A stretch of 33,211 nucleotides of DNA from JBEKTY01 sp049515555. Its GTDB lineage: Bacteria > Planctomycetota > Planctomycetia > Pirellulales > Thermoguttaceae. Both the position numbers and the translations under genes were made by a program. The notes below the pieces were generated by a model. It saw only the letters and a program-made list of their open reading frames with translations, did no database searches and had not been told where the DNA came from. This document shows, piece by piece, positions 13,636 through 20,938 of this stretch (position 1 is its first letter; each line of letters begins with the position of its first letter). Where the stretch lies: the NCBI GenBank assembly GCA_049515555.1, contig JBEKTY010000088.1, forward strand, positions 1-33,211, written 5' to 3'.

Positions 13636-15594
13636 AAGCCTGATGCCCAGGCCCCGGCGCAAGGTCCACCGGAGGGCGATCCACCACGGAAATCGCGGCC
13701 GGTGATTCCGCGGTCGTATCGGGTTCGGGAGCTGCCGCCCCCGCCGAAGGTCCGGCCCGAGCCCGGCCAGAAACGAGAGGATACAGGAGATCCGCCGGAG
13801 CTAGCCCGGGGGCTTTCTGCCGGTGAGCCCCCGGCGCAGGGGGGCCATCCCGGTTTCGCTCCGCAAGAATCGGGGCAATCGCCGGCGCGGGAGCCGATCG
13901 AGCTGGCCGAGATTGACATCCGGCTGCCCACGCGGCGCTGGCTTGGCCGGCGGCGACGTGCCCGGATGCCCGGCCGTCTTGAACGATGGCTGATTGCCCC
14001 GCAGCGCCGCAGCCTGGTCGGTTATACGGCCAGTTGCCTGGGCCACCTGCTGGTGTTGCTCGCGCTACTGCTGGGTGTTGGGGCGGTGCGAACCGCGCCG
14101 CCGGCGGCGGTGATTCATGCCCGCAGTTTCCAAACGCTGCCCGGAGGGCCGACGGACGACGGACGACGGACGACGGACGGCGGAGGAGAGGCGACAGACG
14201 ACGGAGGAGAGGCGACGGACGACGGACGACGGACGACGGACGATGAGGAGGTTGTGGTCGAGCAAGTGCCTGGGGCACGGGAGTTGGGGGGCGGGCAGCC
14301 GCTTGCGGCTTCGCGGCCGACGGGCGGAGGAAACGCGACGGACGACGGGCGACGGACGACGGACGGCGGAGGAGAGGCGACGGACGACGGGCGACGGGCG
14401 ACCGAGGACGGGCGACAGGTGGCCGACGGAAGCACTCCCGTCCGTCGTCCGTCGTCCGTCGCCCGTCGCGATGCGTCCCCCGTCGCCCGTCGCGATGCGT
14501 CCCCCGTCGTCCGTCGCGAGACGGTTCCCGATACCCGGGTCGAAGGCAAGCTGGACGCCCGGACTGCCAGCCACCGGGGCGAAGGGGTCCGCTACGGCGG
14601 CGGTACGCCGCAAAGCGAAGAGGCCGTCGAGCGCGGACTGCGATGGCTTCTGGCCCATCAGCGGATCGACGGAAGCTGGAACTTCAATCACACGACCGAT
14701 GCCTGCATGCACTACTGCACGCACCCCGGCACCGACGCCAGCACGACGGCGGCCACCGGGCTGGCACTGCTGCCGTTCCTGGGCGCCGGTTATACGCACC
14801 GGGAGGGCGAGTTCCAGGACGTGATCGGCCGCGGCCTGGATTATCTGCGGAGCCGGGGCGTGCTGATCTCCTACGGCAACGACCTGCGCGACGGGTCGAT
14901 GTACGGCCAGGGGCTGGCGACGATCGCCCTGTGCGAGGCCTACGGCATGACGCACGACGAGACGCTGAAGGTGCCGGCCCAGCGTGGGCTGGATTTCATC
15001 GTCTACGTGCAGGACCTGCAAGGCGGCGGCTGGCGATATAATCCCGGCGCACCGGGCGACACGACCGTGACCGGCTGGATGCTCATGGCCCTGAAGAGCG
15101 GCCAGATGGCCCGGCTGAACGTGCCCTCGCCGGCCATTGGGCTGGCCGAGCGGTTCCTCGATAGCGTGCAAACGGCCGACGGGTCGCAATACGGATACAT
15201 GTCGCACCGGCCGCGGCCGACGACCACGGCCGTGGGCCTGTTGTGCCGCATGTACACCGGCTGGCGACGCGACAATCCGGGCCTGGTGCGGGGCGTGGCG
15301 CACCTCAACGCCTGGGGGCCGGCCGACGACAACATCTACTATAACTACTACGCCACGCAGGTGATGTTCCATTGGGCCGGGCCCGAGTGGGAGACCTGGA
15401 ACCGCGCCATCCGCGAGCGGCTGATCGCCACGCAGGGCCGCGGCGGCCACGAGTCGGGAAGCTGGTACTTCGGCGGCAACTACGGCGACGTGGGCGGCCG
15501 GCTGTACAACACGGCCATGGCCACCATGATCCTCGAAGTCTACTACCGCCACCTGCCGCTCTACTCGGAAAAGGCCGTGGGCGGGAAGTTCTGA
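13609..15594 (+). CDS. Membrane-anchored prenyltransferase/squalene-oxidase-repeat protein
   Basis: A 661-residue protein. Residues 1-125 are proline-rich and cytoplasmic in character. One membrane segment (YTASCLGHLLVLLALLLGVG, about 140-160) follows, then a low-complexity linker (about 180-305) encoded by 7-base tandem repeats, then an alpha/alpha-toroid domain (about 325-655). That domain has squalene-cyclase-type repeats: EEAVERGLRWLLAHQRIDGSWNF, TAATGLALLPFLGAG, GRGLDYLRSR, GQGLATIALCEAYGMT, RGLDFIVYVQ, GGGWRYNPGAPGDTTVTGWML and NTAMATMILEVYYRHLP. Similar domains are common in planctomycete membrane proteins of unknown role. The Asp-rich cyclase motif DXDDTA is not visible, so triterpene synthesis is unlikely. 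Starts at 13609 or 13630 are both possible. The linker contains TDDGRRT seven-residue repeats and, further on, an Arg/Ser/Pro stretch from the complementary strand of the same repeat. Confidence 0.82.
   Translation: MTNDQAPMTKPDAQAPAQGPPEGDPPRKSRPVIPRSYRVRELPPPPKVRPEPGQKREDTGDPPELARGLSAGEPPAQGGHPGFAPQESGQSPAREPIELAEIDIRLPTRRWLGRRRRARMPGRLERWLIAPQRRSLVGYTASCLGHLLVLLALLLGVGAVRTAPPAAVIHARSFQTLPGGPTDDGRRTTDGGGEATDDGGEATDDGRRTTDDEEVVVEQVPGARELGGGQPLAASRPTGGGNATDDGRRTTDGGGEATDDGRRATEDGRQVADGSTPVRRPSSVARRDASPVARRDASPVVRRETVPDTRVEGKLDARTASHRGEGVRYGGGTPQSEEAVERGLRWLLAHQRIDGSWNFNHTTDACMHYCTHPGTDASTTAATGLALLPFLGAGYTHREGEFQDVIGRGLDYLRSRGVLISYGNDLRDGSMYGQGLATIALCEAYGMTHDETLKVPAQRGLDFIVYVQDLQGGGWRYNPGAPGDTTVTGWMLMALKSGQMARLNVPSPAIGLAERFLDSVQTADGSQYGYMSHRPRPTTTAVGLLCRMYTGWRRDNPGLVRGVAHLNAWGPADDNIYYNYYATQVMFHWAGPEWETWNRAIRERLIATQGRGGHESGSWYFGGNYGDVGGRLYNTAMATMILEVYYRHLPLYSEKAVGGKF
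14154..14516. repeat. GGACGAC heptamer arrays within a coding region
   Basis: Thirteen phased units fill 14154-14244 and eleven fill 14340-14416. Inverted units (GTCCGTC x3, GCCCGTC) follow at 14440-14467. After that come two 17-base GCGATGCGTCCCCCGTC-type interruptions alternating with further GYCCGTC units to about 14516. Three 7-base units equal 21 bases, so the translation is a seven-residue repeat (TDDGRRT, TDGGGEA, TDDGGEA, TDDGRRT). All units match the intergenic array at 1371-1484. Confidence 0.88.
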
Positions 15595-15596
15595 GG

Positions 15597-15624
15597 CAGT
15601 TGTCAGTTGTCGGTTGTCAGTTGG
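15597..15624. repeat. CAGTTGT heptamer array after a stop codon
   Basis: Units CAGTTGT, CAGTTGT, CGGTTGT, CAGTTGG start two bases after the stop of the prenyltransferase-repeat gene. Confidence 0.75.
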
Positions 15625-15660
15625 TGAGCACGGATCCCCCTGGCGTCCGCCTTCATCCCT

Positions 15661-15770
15661 CACAGTTCGGCGCGGGTCTCCCGACCCCGCCGCAGCCCGA
15701 CCGAAGGTCTCCGCGGATAAGGAGACCTTCGGTCGACGGCGTGGCTCGGTCGGAGACCGGCCACAACGCA
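15661..15770 (-). repeat. GACCGAAGGTCTCC element, copy 1
   Basis: A roughly 110-base element with an internal hairpin GACCGAAGGTCTCC...GGAGACCTTCGGTC. Its reverse complement matches 20971-21082 over almost its whole length, with about a dozen differences concentrated in the loop and one flank. Non-coding. Confidence 0.85.
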
Positions 15771-15837
15771 GGCACCCCCCCATCCCCTCATCCCCTAATC
15801 CCTCGCCCCTAATTTTCCCCCCTACCCCCCCCCGACG

Positions 15838-16158
15838 TGGGAACGCGAGCGGCACGTGCTTCGCGTCGGCCGGCAGATCGTCAAACAATACCGGCTCCCG
15901 TCGCCTAATCAAGAGTCGGTTCTCTCGGCCTTTGAGGAAGAAGGCTGGCCGCAGCGCATCGACGATCCGCTCAGGCACAAGGACGAGCAGGACCCGAAGT
16001 ACCGCCTGAAATTCACGATCCACCGTTTGAACGACCATCAGCGGCGGCGTCTGATCCGCTTCTCCGGCGACGGCACGGCCGAAGGGGTCTGCTGGGAGCA
16101 CGTCGTCGCGGATGATATGGCGGGCGATGCCTCATGGGGCCTGCGCCGCGCGGCCTGA
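15838..16158 (+). pseudogene. Truncated fragment of a conserved planctomycete protein
   Basis: The open frame beginning WERERHVLRVG (15838) reads on with RQIVKQYRLPSPNQ, VLSAFEEEGWPQRIDDPL, KYRLKFTIHRLNDHQ, LIRFSGDGTAEGVCWE and ends at 16158. This block looks like a domain seen in many planctomycete proteins of unknown function (my recollection of the family, not a search). No start codon or ribosome site precedes it: the frame upstream is a C-rich repeat and the only candidate is GTG at 15856, inside the domain. It is most simply the 3' remnant of a gene cut by repeat insertion. Its last residues read into the region before the transposon direct repeat. Confidence 0.5.
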
Positions 16159-16177
16159 TGGAACAGTCGCACACGGG

Positions 16178-16336
16178 CCCGTTGCGGCGAAGCGGCGGGC
16201 GAGAGGCGACAGGGCGTGTGGCCGCCTCCTACGGGCCTTCAGGCCCGTTTCCGCCGTAGGCGGTAATGGGCAGGGCAAGCCCGCACAGCGTTTTCCTACC
16301 GTGCCGCGCCTGTCAGCCCCGTTCCACGGGGCTCCT
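16178..16336 (+). repeat. Left direct repeat of the Y1-transposase unit
   Basis: 159 bases starting CCCGTTGCGGCGAAGCGG and ending GTTCCACGGGGCTCCT. It contains two palindromes and is followed by 130 bases of transposase leader. Confidence 0.85.
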
Positions 16337-16377
16337 GCCTTCGGGCACACGCCACGCAGAAGCGCAGCGCCGTACAA

Positions 16378-16406
16378 TTTACTCCGGGTCAACCGTGGGC
16401 TACATT
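16378..16406 (+). promoter_or_regulatory. Possible promoter of the transposase gene
   Basis: TTTACT and TACATT separated by 17 bases, 60 bases before the transposase ATG. Each box has four of six consensus bases. Confidence 0.3.
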
Positions 16407-16466
16407 ATATTCTTCGTGTTTCTCGCCCCGCCCCATGACCACCTTGGGTCGAAAAGAGACGCCTCC

Positions 16467-16955
16467 ATGAGCAAGAACTACTACAGCGAGATCAATCTCC
16501 ACATTACATGGCACACCAAGGATAGTTTGCCGCTGTTGACCTTGGATGTCGAGGCGCTGGCGCATCGCGAGGTCAAACAGAAGATCATTGGCACGCCTGG
16601 CGTGTTCGTTCACGAGATCGGCGGGACGGAGACTCATCTGCACGTGGCGGTGAGCGTTCCACCAACGCTCGTTCCCAGCGAGTTCATAGGCCAACTCAAA
16701 GGGGCGTCGGCCCACGAAGTGAACCAGCAATTGAAGCGCCGAGACAAAGTTCTGCAATGGCAGGCGGGCTACGGCGTGGTCAGTTTCGCAGCGCGGCAAC
16801 TGGAATGGGTGAAGGCCTACATCCGCAACCAGCGAGAACACCACGCCCGGGGAAAGGTTGTTGATCGGTTGGAGCGGATCACGGAACTTGAGTCGCCGGG
16901 CGTGGAGGAGGAGCCCCGTGGAACGGGGCTGACACCGGGCACTGTCGATGGTTGA
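16467..16955 (+). CDS. REP-associated-type Y1 transposase (IS200/IS605 TnpA superfamily)
   Basis: A 162-residue single-strand DNA transposase. It starts MSKNYYSEINLHITWHTKDS, the typical first strand of the family. The HUH metal motif is THLHVAV (His57, His59) and the catalytic tyrosine is in WVKAYIRNQREHH (Tyr118). EFIGQLKGASAHEVNQQ between them is the usual DNA-binding helix. All catalytic residues are intact, so it may be active. The ATG at 16467 is chosen because the conserved domain starts there; the longer frame upstream is the direct repeat. The C-terminal EEPRGTGLTPG is encoded by a palindrome (AGCCCCGTGGAACGGGGCT) shared with the flanking repeats. TnpB is absent, as expected for RAYT-like enzymes, which cut and join at palindromic repeats. 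Confidence 0.9.
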   Translation: MSKNYYSEINLHITWHTKDSLPLLTLDVEALAHREVKQKIIGTPGVFVHEIGGTETHLHVAVSVPPTLVPSEFIGQLKGASAHEVNQQLKRRDKVLQWQAGYGVVSFAARQLEWVKAYIRNQREHHARGKVVDRLERITELESPGVEEEPRGTGLTPGTVDG

Positions 16956-17076
16956 GGAGTTGATTCGCGCCCGCCGAACCCGGCGTGAACGCCGGGCCGA
17001 GTACCGGCTGCGCCGGAAACGGCCATGAATGGCCGTGCGAGCCGCCGCGTGTGGCCGTCTCCCACGGGCCTTCAGG

Positions 17077-17253
17077 CCCGTTGCGGCGAAGCGGCGGGCG
17101 AGAGGCGACGGGGCGTGTGGCCGCTGCCTACGGGCCTTCAGGCCCGTTTCCGCCGTAGGCGGTAATAGGCCCATGCTTTAGCATGGGCAGGGCAAGCCCG
17201 CACAGCGTTTTCCTACCGTGCCGCGCCTGTCAGCCCCGTTCCACGGGGCTCCT
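17077..17253 (+). repeat. Right direct repeat of the Y1-transposase unit
   Basis: 177 bases matching the left repeat plus an 18-base hairpin insertion. It is immediately preceded by another ACGGGCCTTCAGGCCCGT palindrome (17063-17080), so palindromes are tandem here. 17254-17624 has one further GGGCCTTCAGGCC-type palindrome (about 17309-17321) and otherwise no recognisable gene. Confidence 0.85.
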
Positions 17254-17624
17254 CGCTTGCCGATTCGTTGACGGTTGTGCGCGACGGCCGCCACGGGCCC
17301 CCCACCCGGGCCTTCAGGCCTGCGGTCCCACACAAATCACCGCCGTTCTCTCCCCCCCGCGACTGCTATCCGACTGCTATCCGACTGCGTCCAGACAGGC
17401 CGGAAATGTCTGCTAGGTTGAGTGGAGTGGGGTCTACCAGAAAGATCTACTCCGCCCGATAGTCGCGGTTAACCGTTCCTGATTGTTTCGGGGTTGTCCG
17501 CGTACGTTCCTGTGGCTCATTTGCTGTGAGAAATGTTCCGTGGATCCGGGCGGCGGGTAGTTCCTGCCCTAAGGGTTTTCATTCCAGGGCGACAAGTCGC
17601 CCAATACTTCAAGGGGGGTGTGAG

Positions 17625-18503
17625 ATGAGGAGGTTGATCGTTGTTGTCGTCGTTCTGGGCTTGGTGGTTTCGTGGACGAACGCAGTAAGCGTAAGACAGG
17701 TTTTTGCGGACCCGGGAGTCTTTTCCGACAACTTCCAGAGCGGTTCAATCGACAGCGGCTTGTGGACGGTCGGCGGCCGGCAAACTTCGTGGACACCATC
17801 GGACCCGGGAAGCTGGACGTACTCCCAGGACGCAGGAGTTACCGACGCTGGCGATCCGGATGGACACCTTCGTTTGCAGGTGTCCGGGCCGTACACCGGT
17901 GATTCTTATGGCGCCGCATCGTGGATCAGGACGAACTACAACTTCCATGACGGCCAGCAGCATCTGCTTAACTTCTGTTGGAAGCCTGCATCCGCCGATA
18001 ATCACGAGAATTACTACTCCATTCAGGTTACCGATGGGTACGTGCCAACGTTCGCTCAGGACAACTGGTTAAGCAGTTGGATATACAACGACCCACCCGG
18101 AACCACCTCTCTGTTGCGGAGTCAGCCTGACGGCCAGACATGGGAACCATTCAAGCCCTTGTCCTCGGAGGTCGTAAATCCTGCTGTAAACTCCCTCCAG
18201 AGCGTCAAGTACAATTGGTCATTGACGATTGACCCGTCAGGGAAGGCCAGCCTTTTCGACGAGCCGAACGGAACCGGGTCACTTTTGTACCAAGCTGCCC
18301 TCGATCCGGCAGGGCAGTGGTACTTTCGGGCAATGGCGTCGGACGCAACCAGTGCAGGCTTCGGTGACGGCCAGGCCGAGTTGGATCTATACTCGTTCTC
18401 AGCGACCCTCGCCCCGACCCCCGAACCCTCCACCTTCGCCCTGCTCGCCGCGGGTGTCATCGGGCTGATGGGCTACGGCTGGCGGCGGCGGAAAGCGGCG
18501 TGA
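17625..18503 (+). CDS. PEP-CTERM sorted extracellular protein
   Basis: A 292-residue secreted protein. The ATG at 17625 follows AAGGGGGGTGTGAG. A signal peptide (MRRLIVVVVVLGLVVSWTNA, likely cleaved before residues 28-30, VFADPG) precedes a beta-sandwich-like domain that begins VFSDNFQSGSIDSGLWTV, a pattern common to concanavalin/LamG-like lectin folds. The C terminus has the PEP-CTERM sorting signal: PTPEPST, a hydrophobic helix FALLAAGVIGLMGYG and the basic end WRRRKAA. This signal is processed by an exosortase and directs proteins to the cell surface or exopolysaccharide. No exosortase is in the window. Base composition is visibly less GC-rich than the neighbouring enzyme genes. The binding partner is unknown. 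An AGGCGGA heptamer array starts right after the stop. Confidence 0.88.
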   Translation: MRRLIVVVVVLGLVVSWTNAVSVRQVFADPGVFSDNFQSGSIDSGLWTVGGRQTSWTPSDPGSWTYSQDAGVTDAGDPDGHLRLQVSGPYTGDSYGAASWIRTNYNFHDGQQHLLNFCWKPASADNHENYYSIQVTDGYVPTFAQDNWLSSWIYNDPPGTTSLLRSQPDGQTWEPFKPLSSEVVNPAVNSLQSVKYNWSLTIDPSGKASLFDEPNGTGSLLYQAALDPAGQWYFRAMASDATSAGFGDGQAELDLYSFSATLAPTPEPSTFALLAAGVIGLMGYGWRRRKAA

Positions 18504-18538
18504 AGGCGGAAGGCGGAAGGCGGAAGCGGGAATAAGGG
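18504..18538. repeat. AGGCGGA heptamer array after a stop codon
   Basis: Units AGGCGGA x3, AGCGGGA, ATAAGGG begin at the base after the stop of the PEP-CTERM gene. Confidence 0.75.
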
Positions 18539-18618
18539 GCCGGGAGCGGGTGGGTGAAAATTGGTCAAGGGCGACCTGGCTCGGATTGGCCCCTCTTGTT
18601 CCGATAACGGTGTACTGG

Positions 18619-18766
18619 CTGAACCGCAAAGCGGTTTAACAACATAGCCCGGGGTTGCCGCGCAGCAGCTACCCCGGGTGGCCGTTTTGGCAGCTCGTTG
18701 AACCCTGTAGGGGTTCCACAGGGGTCGTGCAACCCCTACAGGGTTGCAACCGCTATTTCAATCCTG
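18619..18766. repeat. Cluster of palindromes (AACCGC, CCCCGGG, AACCCTGTAGGGG)
   Basis: Three successive hairpins: AACCGCAAAGCGGTT (about 18621-18635), a CCCGGGGT...ACCCCGGG pair (about 18649-18679) and AACCCTGTAGGGGTT...AACCCCTACAGGGTT (about 18699-18747). Non-coding. I see no convincing gene in 18539-19026. Confidence 0.65.
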
Positions 18767-19026
18767 GTCCCAGGGTGGCGCTTCGCGGCTTCGCCGCTTC
18801 GCTTACCCTGATGGGCTACGATATGTGACGCTTTCAGCGTCCTGACTCCCTCGGAGCGCGGGGGGGACTTGCCGCTCAATAGACATGACTCTCCTCCTTG
18901 AGATGAACCGTGTGCCGGCAGATACCAGTCGGCTAAACGCAACAGCGCCGACGCACCTACTACTATAGACCGGTTCTTGGCACTTGAACAAGGCCGATCA
19001 ATAGGGGTAGTCTGATTACGTGGTGA

Positions 19027-19218
19027 TTAGCGCTTATCAGTGTTCCGCCCTCCGCCCTCATCCTTCCGCCTTTTTCGGGCATGAAAGACGTTGGAGATAA
19101 CAAGCAGAACGACAGTGCGGACTAGAACCATTTTCCTCCTCAGCCGGCCGTCGGCCGCGTGCTGAATCGGCGCCGGCCGCCCCTGGCGGTCGGTGATGCT
19201 GAGCGCGCCGCCGCCCAT
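19027..19218 (-). other. Possible gene remnant or very small membrane protein
   Basis: An open frame on the minus strand. The upstream part reads NIYADCPMGGGALSITDRQG with coding-like GC-rich third positions but no start in context. Inside it, TGAGGAGG lies three bases before an ATG at 19129, which would give a 34-residue peptide MVLVRTVVLLVISNVFHARK plus a basic tail. The tail is encoded by a heptamer array (19045-19072). I do not recognise the sequence. It may be a decayed gene end or a short single-span peptide. Confidence 0.25.
19045..19072. repeat. CCGCCCT heptamer array
   Basis: Units CCGCCCT, CCGCCCT, CATCCTT, CCGCCTT in 7-base phase, the same type as 18504 and 33041 on the other strand. 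Confidence 0.7.
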
Positions 19219-19267
19219 TGGGCAGTCGGCATAGATGTTTGATGGTGGGCGGGGCCCACGCTTGCGG

Positions 19268-19369
19268 CTAGCCTTTGCGATGCCGGATCTTGGCGCGCAT
19301 GCGCCGCTTCTTTCGACCCAGCTTACGTCGGCCCTTTCCGGTTTTTTTTACTCCCACACCCGACTCCAT
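19268..19369 (-). CDS. Very small, strongly basic protein (ribosome-associated type?)
   Basis: 33 residues, beginning MESGVGVKKTGKG and ending RRKLGRKKRRMRAKIRHRKG. If the GTG at 19357 (GGAG six bases upstream) is the start, it is 29 residues. More than half of the residues are Lys or Arg, as in tiny ribosomal or ribosome-associated proteins. It is reminiscent of the AURKAIP1/COX24-like short proteins, but I cannot assign it to a family with certainty. A stop codon terminates it cleanly at 19268, and the following GTGGGCCCCGCCCAC hairpin (about 19246-19260) could be a terminator. It is divergent from the M28 peptidase gene. Confidence 0.5.
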   Translation of the reverse strand: MESGVGVKKTGKGRRKLGRKKRRMRAKIRHRKG

Positions 19370-19537
19370 GAACTTTCGTCTGGCAAGCGCGCCTCGGCCC
19401 GCCTCCGGCACCACCGCCGGGCGGACCGCCCGCCATAAGTGGAATATCCTGGAGTATAGCAGCCCGGGGCGCGACCCGGCAAGAGGGGGCGGAATGGAGC
19501 AGGGGAGCAGGGGAGCGGTTTCGGGTATACTTACCGA

Positions 19538-20860
19538 ATGATGCGAGCTGTGACAACACGTCTGGTCGCCGCGATGCTCCTGTGGGCCAGCTGGCTGGCG
19601 ACCATGCCGGCCTTGGCGGCCGACCGGAGCTCCGCGCTCCAGGCGGCCTTGGAGTCGATCACCCCGGAGGCCCTGGGCCGGAGCGTCCGCGATCTGGCCG
19701 GTCCGAAGTTCGAGGGGCGGGAGGCGGGCTCGGTGGGCGGCCGGGCCGCCGGCGATTACCTGGCCGCCGAGTTGGCCGCGATCCATCTCCAAGGGGCCGC
19801 CGCCGAGCATGGTTTCTTCCAGCCGCTGCCGCCGGGCCTCCGCAACGTGCTGGGCGCACTGCCCGGCAGCGACCCCGTCCTGAAAGACTATGTGCTGGTG
19901 ATCGGTGCGCACTACGATCACCTGGGCCACGGCGTAGCGGGCAGCCGGATGAGCCCGCCCGGCGCCATCTACCCCGGCGCCGACGACAATGCCAGCGGCA
20001 GCGCCGGCGTACTGCAAGTGGCCCGGGCTTTGGCCCAACTGCCCCGGCCGCCCAAGCGTAGCGTGCTGTTGGCCTTTTGGGACGGCGAGGAGAAGGGCAT
20101 GCTGGGCTCGAAATACTGGACCGACCATCCGACCCGCCCCCTGGACCACGTCGCCGCCATGCTCAACCTGGACATGATCGGCACGCTGCGTGACAACCGC
20201 CTGACGGTGTTCGGTTCCCGCACCGGCTACGGTTTCCGGCGGCTGCTGTGCGAGGAGAACCAGCCGGACGGCCTGCTGTTGGACTTCTCCTGGCCGATGA
20301 TCCCCAACGCCGATCATTATTCTTTCTTCCAGCATGGCATTCCGGTGCTGTTCTTGCACACCGGCCTGCACGAGCGGTACCACCGGCCCAGCGACACGGC
20401 CGATAAGGTGGACGCGGCGGGAATGATGCGGGTGGCGCGCCTGGCCCTGCTGGTGACGTGCGAATTGGCCGACCGGCCCGGCGCCGCACGGTTCCGGGCC
20501 ACGGCCCGCACCGACAACGATGAGGGCCGGCGGCGGCTGGCCCAGGCCGATCCGTCGCCGGTCCGGCCGGGCGATCCGCCGCTCCGGCTGGGCATTGCCT
20601 GGCGACTGGACGAGGCCGAGCCGGGCACGATCGTGGTGAGCCACGTGGTGACCGGCTCGCCGGCCGCGTCGGCGGGCCTGCAGGTGGGTGACCGCGTGTA
20701 CCAGATCGGCGGCCGCGACTTTCCCGACGACACGGCCTTCGCCCGGCTGGCCAAGGAGTTGCCCGGCCCGATCGAGCTGTTGGTCGAGCGTGACGGCCGC
20801 CTGCGGGTAGTGATGATCCGGCTGGAGGCCGCCGCCCCGGCGATCAAGCGGGCGGCGTAA
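19538..20860 (+). CDS. M28 family zinc metallopeptidase with PDZ domain
   Basis: A 440-residue exported aminopeptidase-like protein. Signal peptide MMRAVTTRLVAAMLLWASWL...PALA, cleaved before about residue 28. An amino-terminal segment with GPKFEGREAGSVGGRAAGDYLAAEL is typical of M28 enzymes. The two-zinc site is complete: GAHYDHLG (His125), PGADDNASG (Asp150), DGEEKG (catalytic Glu184, ligand Glu185), NLDMIG (Asp212) and LHERYHRPSDT (His282). The usual protease-associated (PA) insert is absent. Residues of about 340-430 form a PDZ-like domain (GSPAASAGLQVGDRVYQIGG), which probably binds substrate or partner C termini. It likely cleaves peptides outside the cytoplasm; specificity unknown. TATACT seven bases before the ATG and no Shine-Dalgarno suggest a leaderless transcript. 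Confidence 0.93.
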   Translation: MMRAVTTRLVAAMLLWASWLATMPALAADRSSALQAALESITPEALGRSVRDLAGPKFEGREAGSVGGRAAGDYLAAELAAIHLQGAAAEHGFFQPLPPGLRNVLGALPGSDPVLKDYVLVIGAHYDHLGHGVAGSRMSPPGAIYPGADDNASGSAGVLQVARALAQLPRPPKRSVLLAFWDGEEKGMLGSKYWTDHPTRPLDHVAAMLNLDMIGTLRDNRLTVFGSRTGYGFRRLLCEENQPDGLLLDFSWPMIPNADHYSFFQHGIPVLFLHTGLHERYHRPSDTADKVDAAGMMRVARLALLVTCELADRPGAARFRATARTDNDEGRRRLAQADPSPVRPGDPPLRLGIAWRLDEAEPGTIVVSHVVTGSPAASAGLQVGDRVYQIGGRDFPDDTAFARLAKELPGPIELLVERDGRLRVVMIRLEAAAPAIKRAA

Positions 20861-20938
20861 GCGGCCGGGTGGCCTGCCCGATAGCTTCTCTGCGCCTGCG
20901 CCAAGTATCAGGGGAACAATAACGTTTACAGTATTATT

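Larger units (their letters stand above)
16178..17253. mobile_element. Y1-transposase (RAYT-like) unit bounded by long direct repeats
   Basis: A single-gene unit whose ends are direct repeats 16178-16336 (159 bases) and 17077-17253 (177 bases). The repeats are almost identical apart from an 18-base hairpin insertion (GCCCATGCTTTAGCATGG type, about 17166-17186) in the right copy. Each copy contains the palindromes ACGGGCCTTCAGGCCCGT and CAGCCCCGTTCCACGGGGCT. An inverted copy of the latter lies at about 16911-16933, overlapping the transposase 3' end. The arrangement resembles REP-associated tyrosine transposases with their palindromic repeats, with palindromes longer than classical REPs. Confidence 0.75.

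Noticed and set aside
14154..14516. CRISPR-like regularity of the heptamer arrays
   Set aside because: Units are 7 bases with no unique spacers of 30-40 bases, no cas genes are present, and the arrays are partly coding.
17513..17530. Sigma-54-like TGGC...TTGC sequence before the PEP-CTERM gene
   Set aside because: The GG to GC spacing is seven bases instead of ten, so it does not fit the consensus.
18736..18942. 68-codon minus-strand open frame
   Set aside because: It overlaps palindromic repeats, has no ribosome site and no recognisable motif.
19321..19350. T-run with GC-rich flank as a terminator
   Set aside because: The T-run is the complement of AAAAAAAC codons within the small basic gene and has no proper stem immediately upstream.
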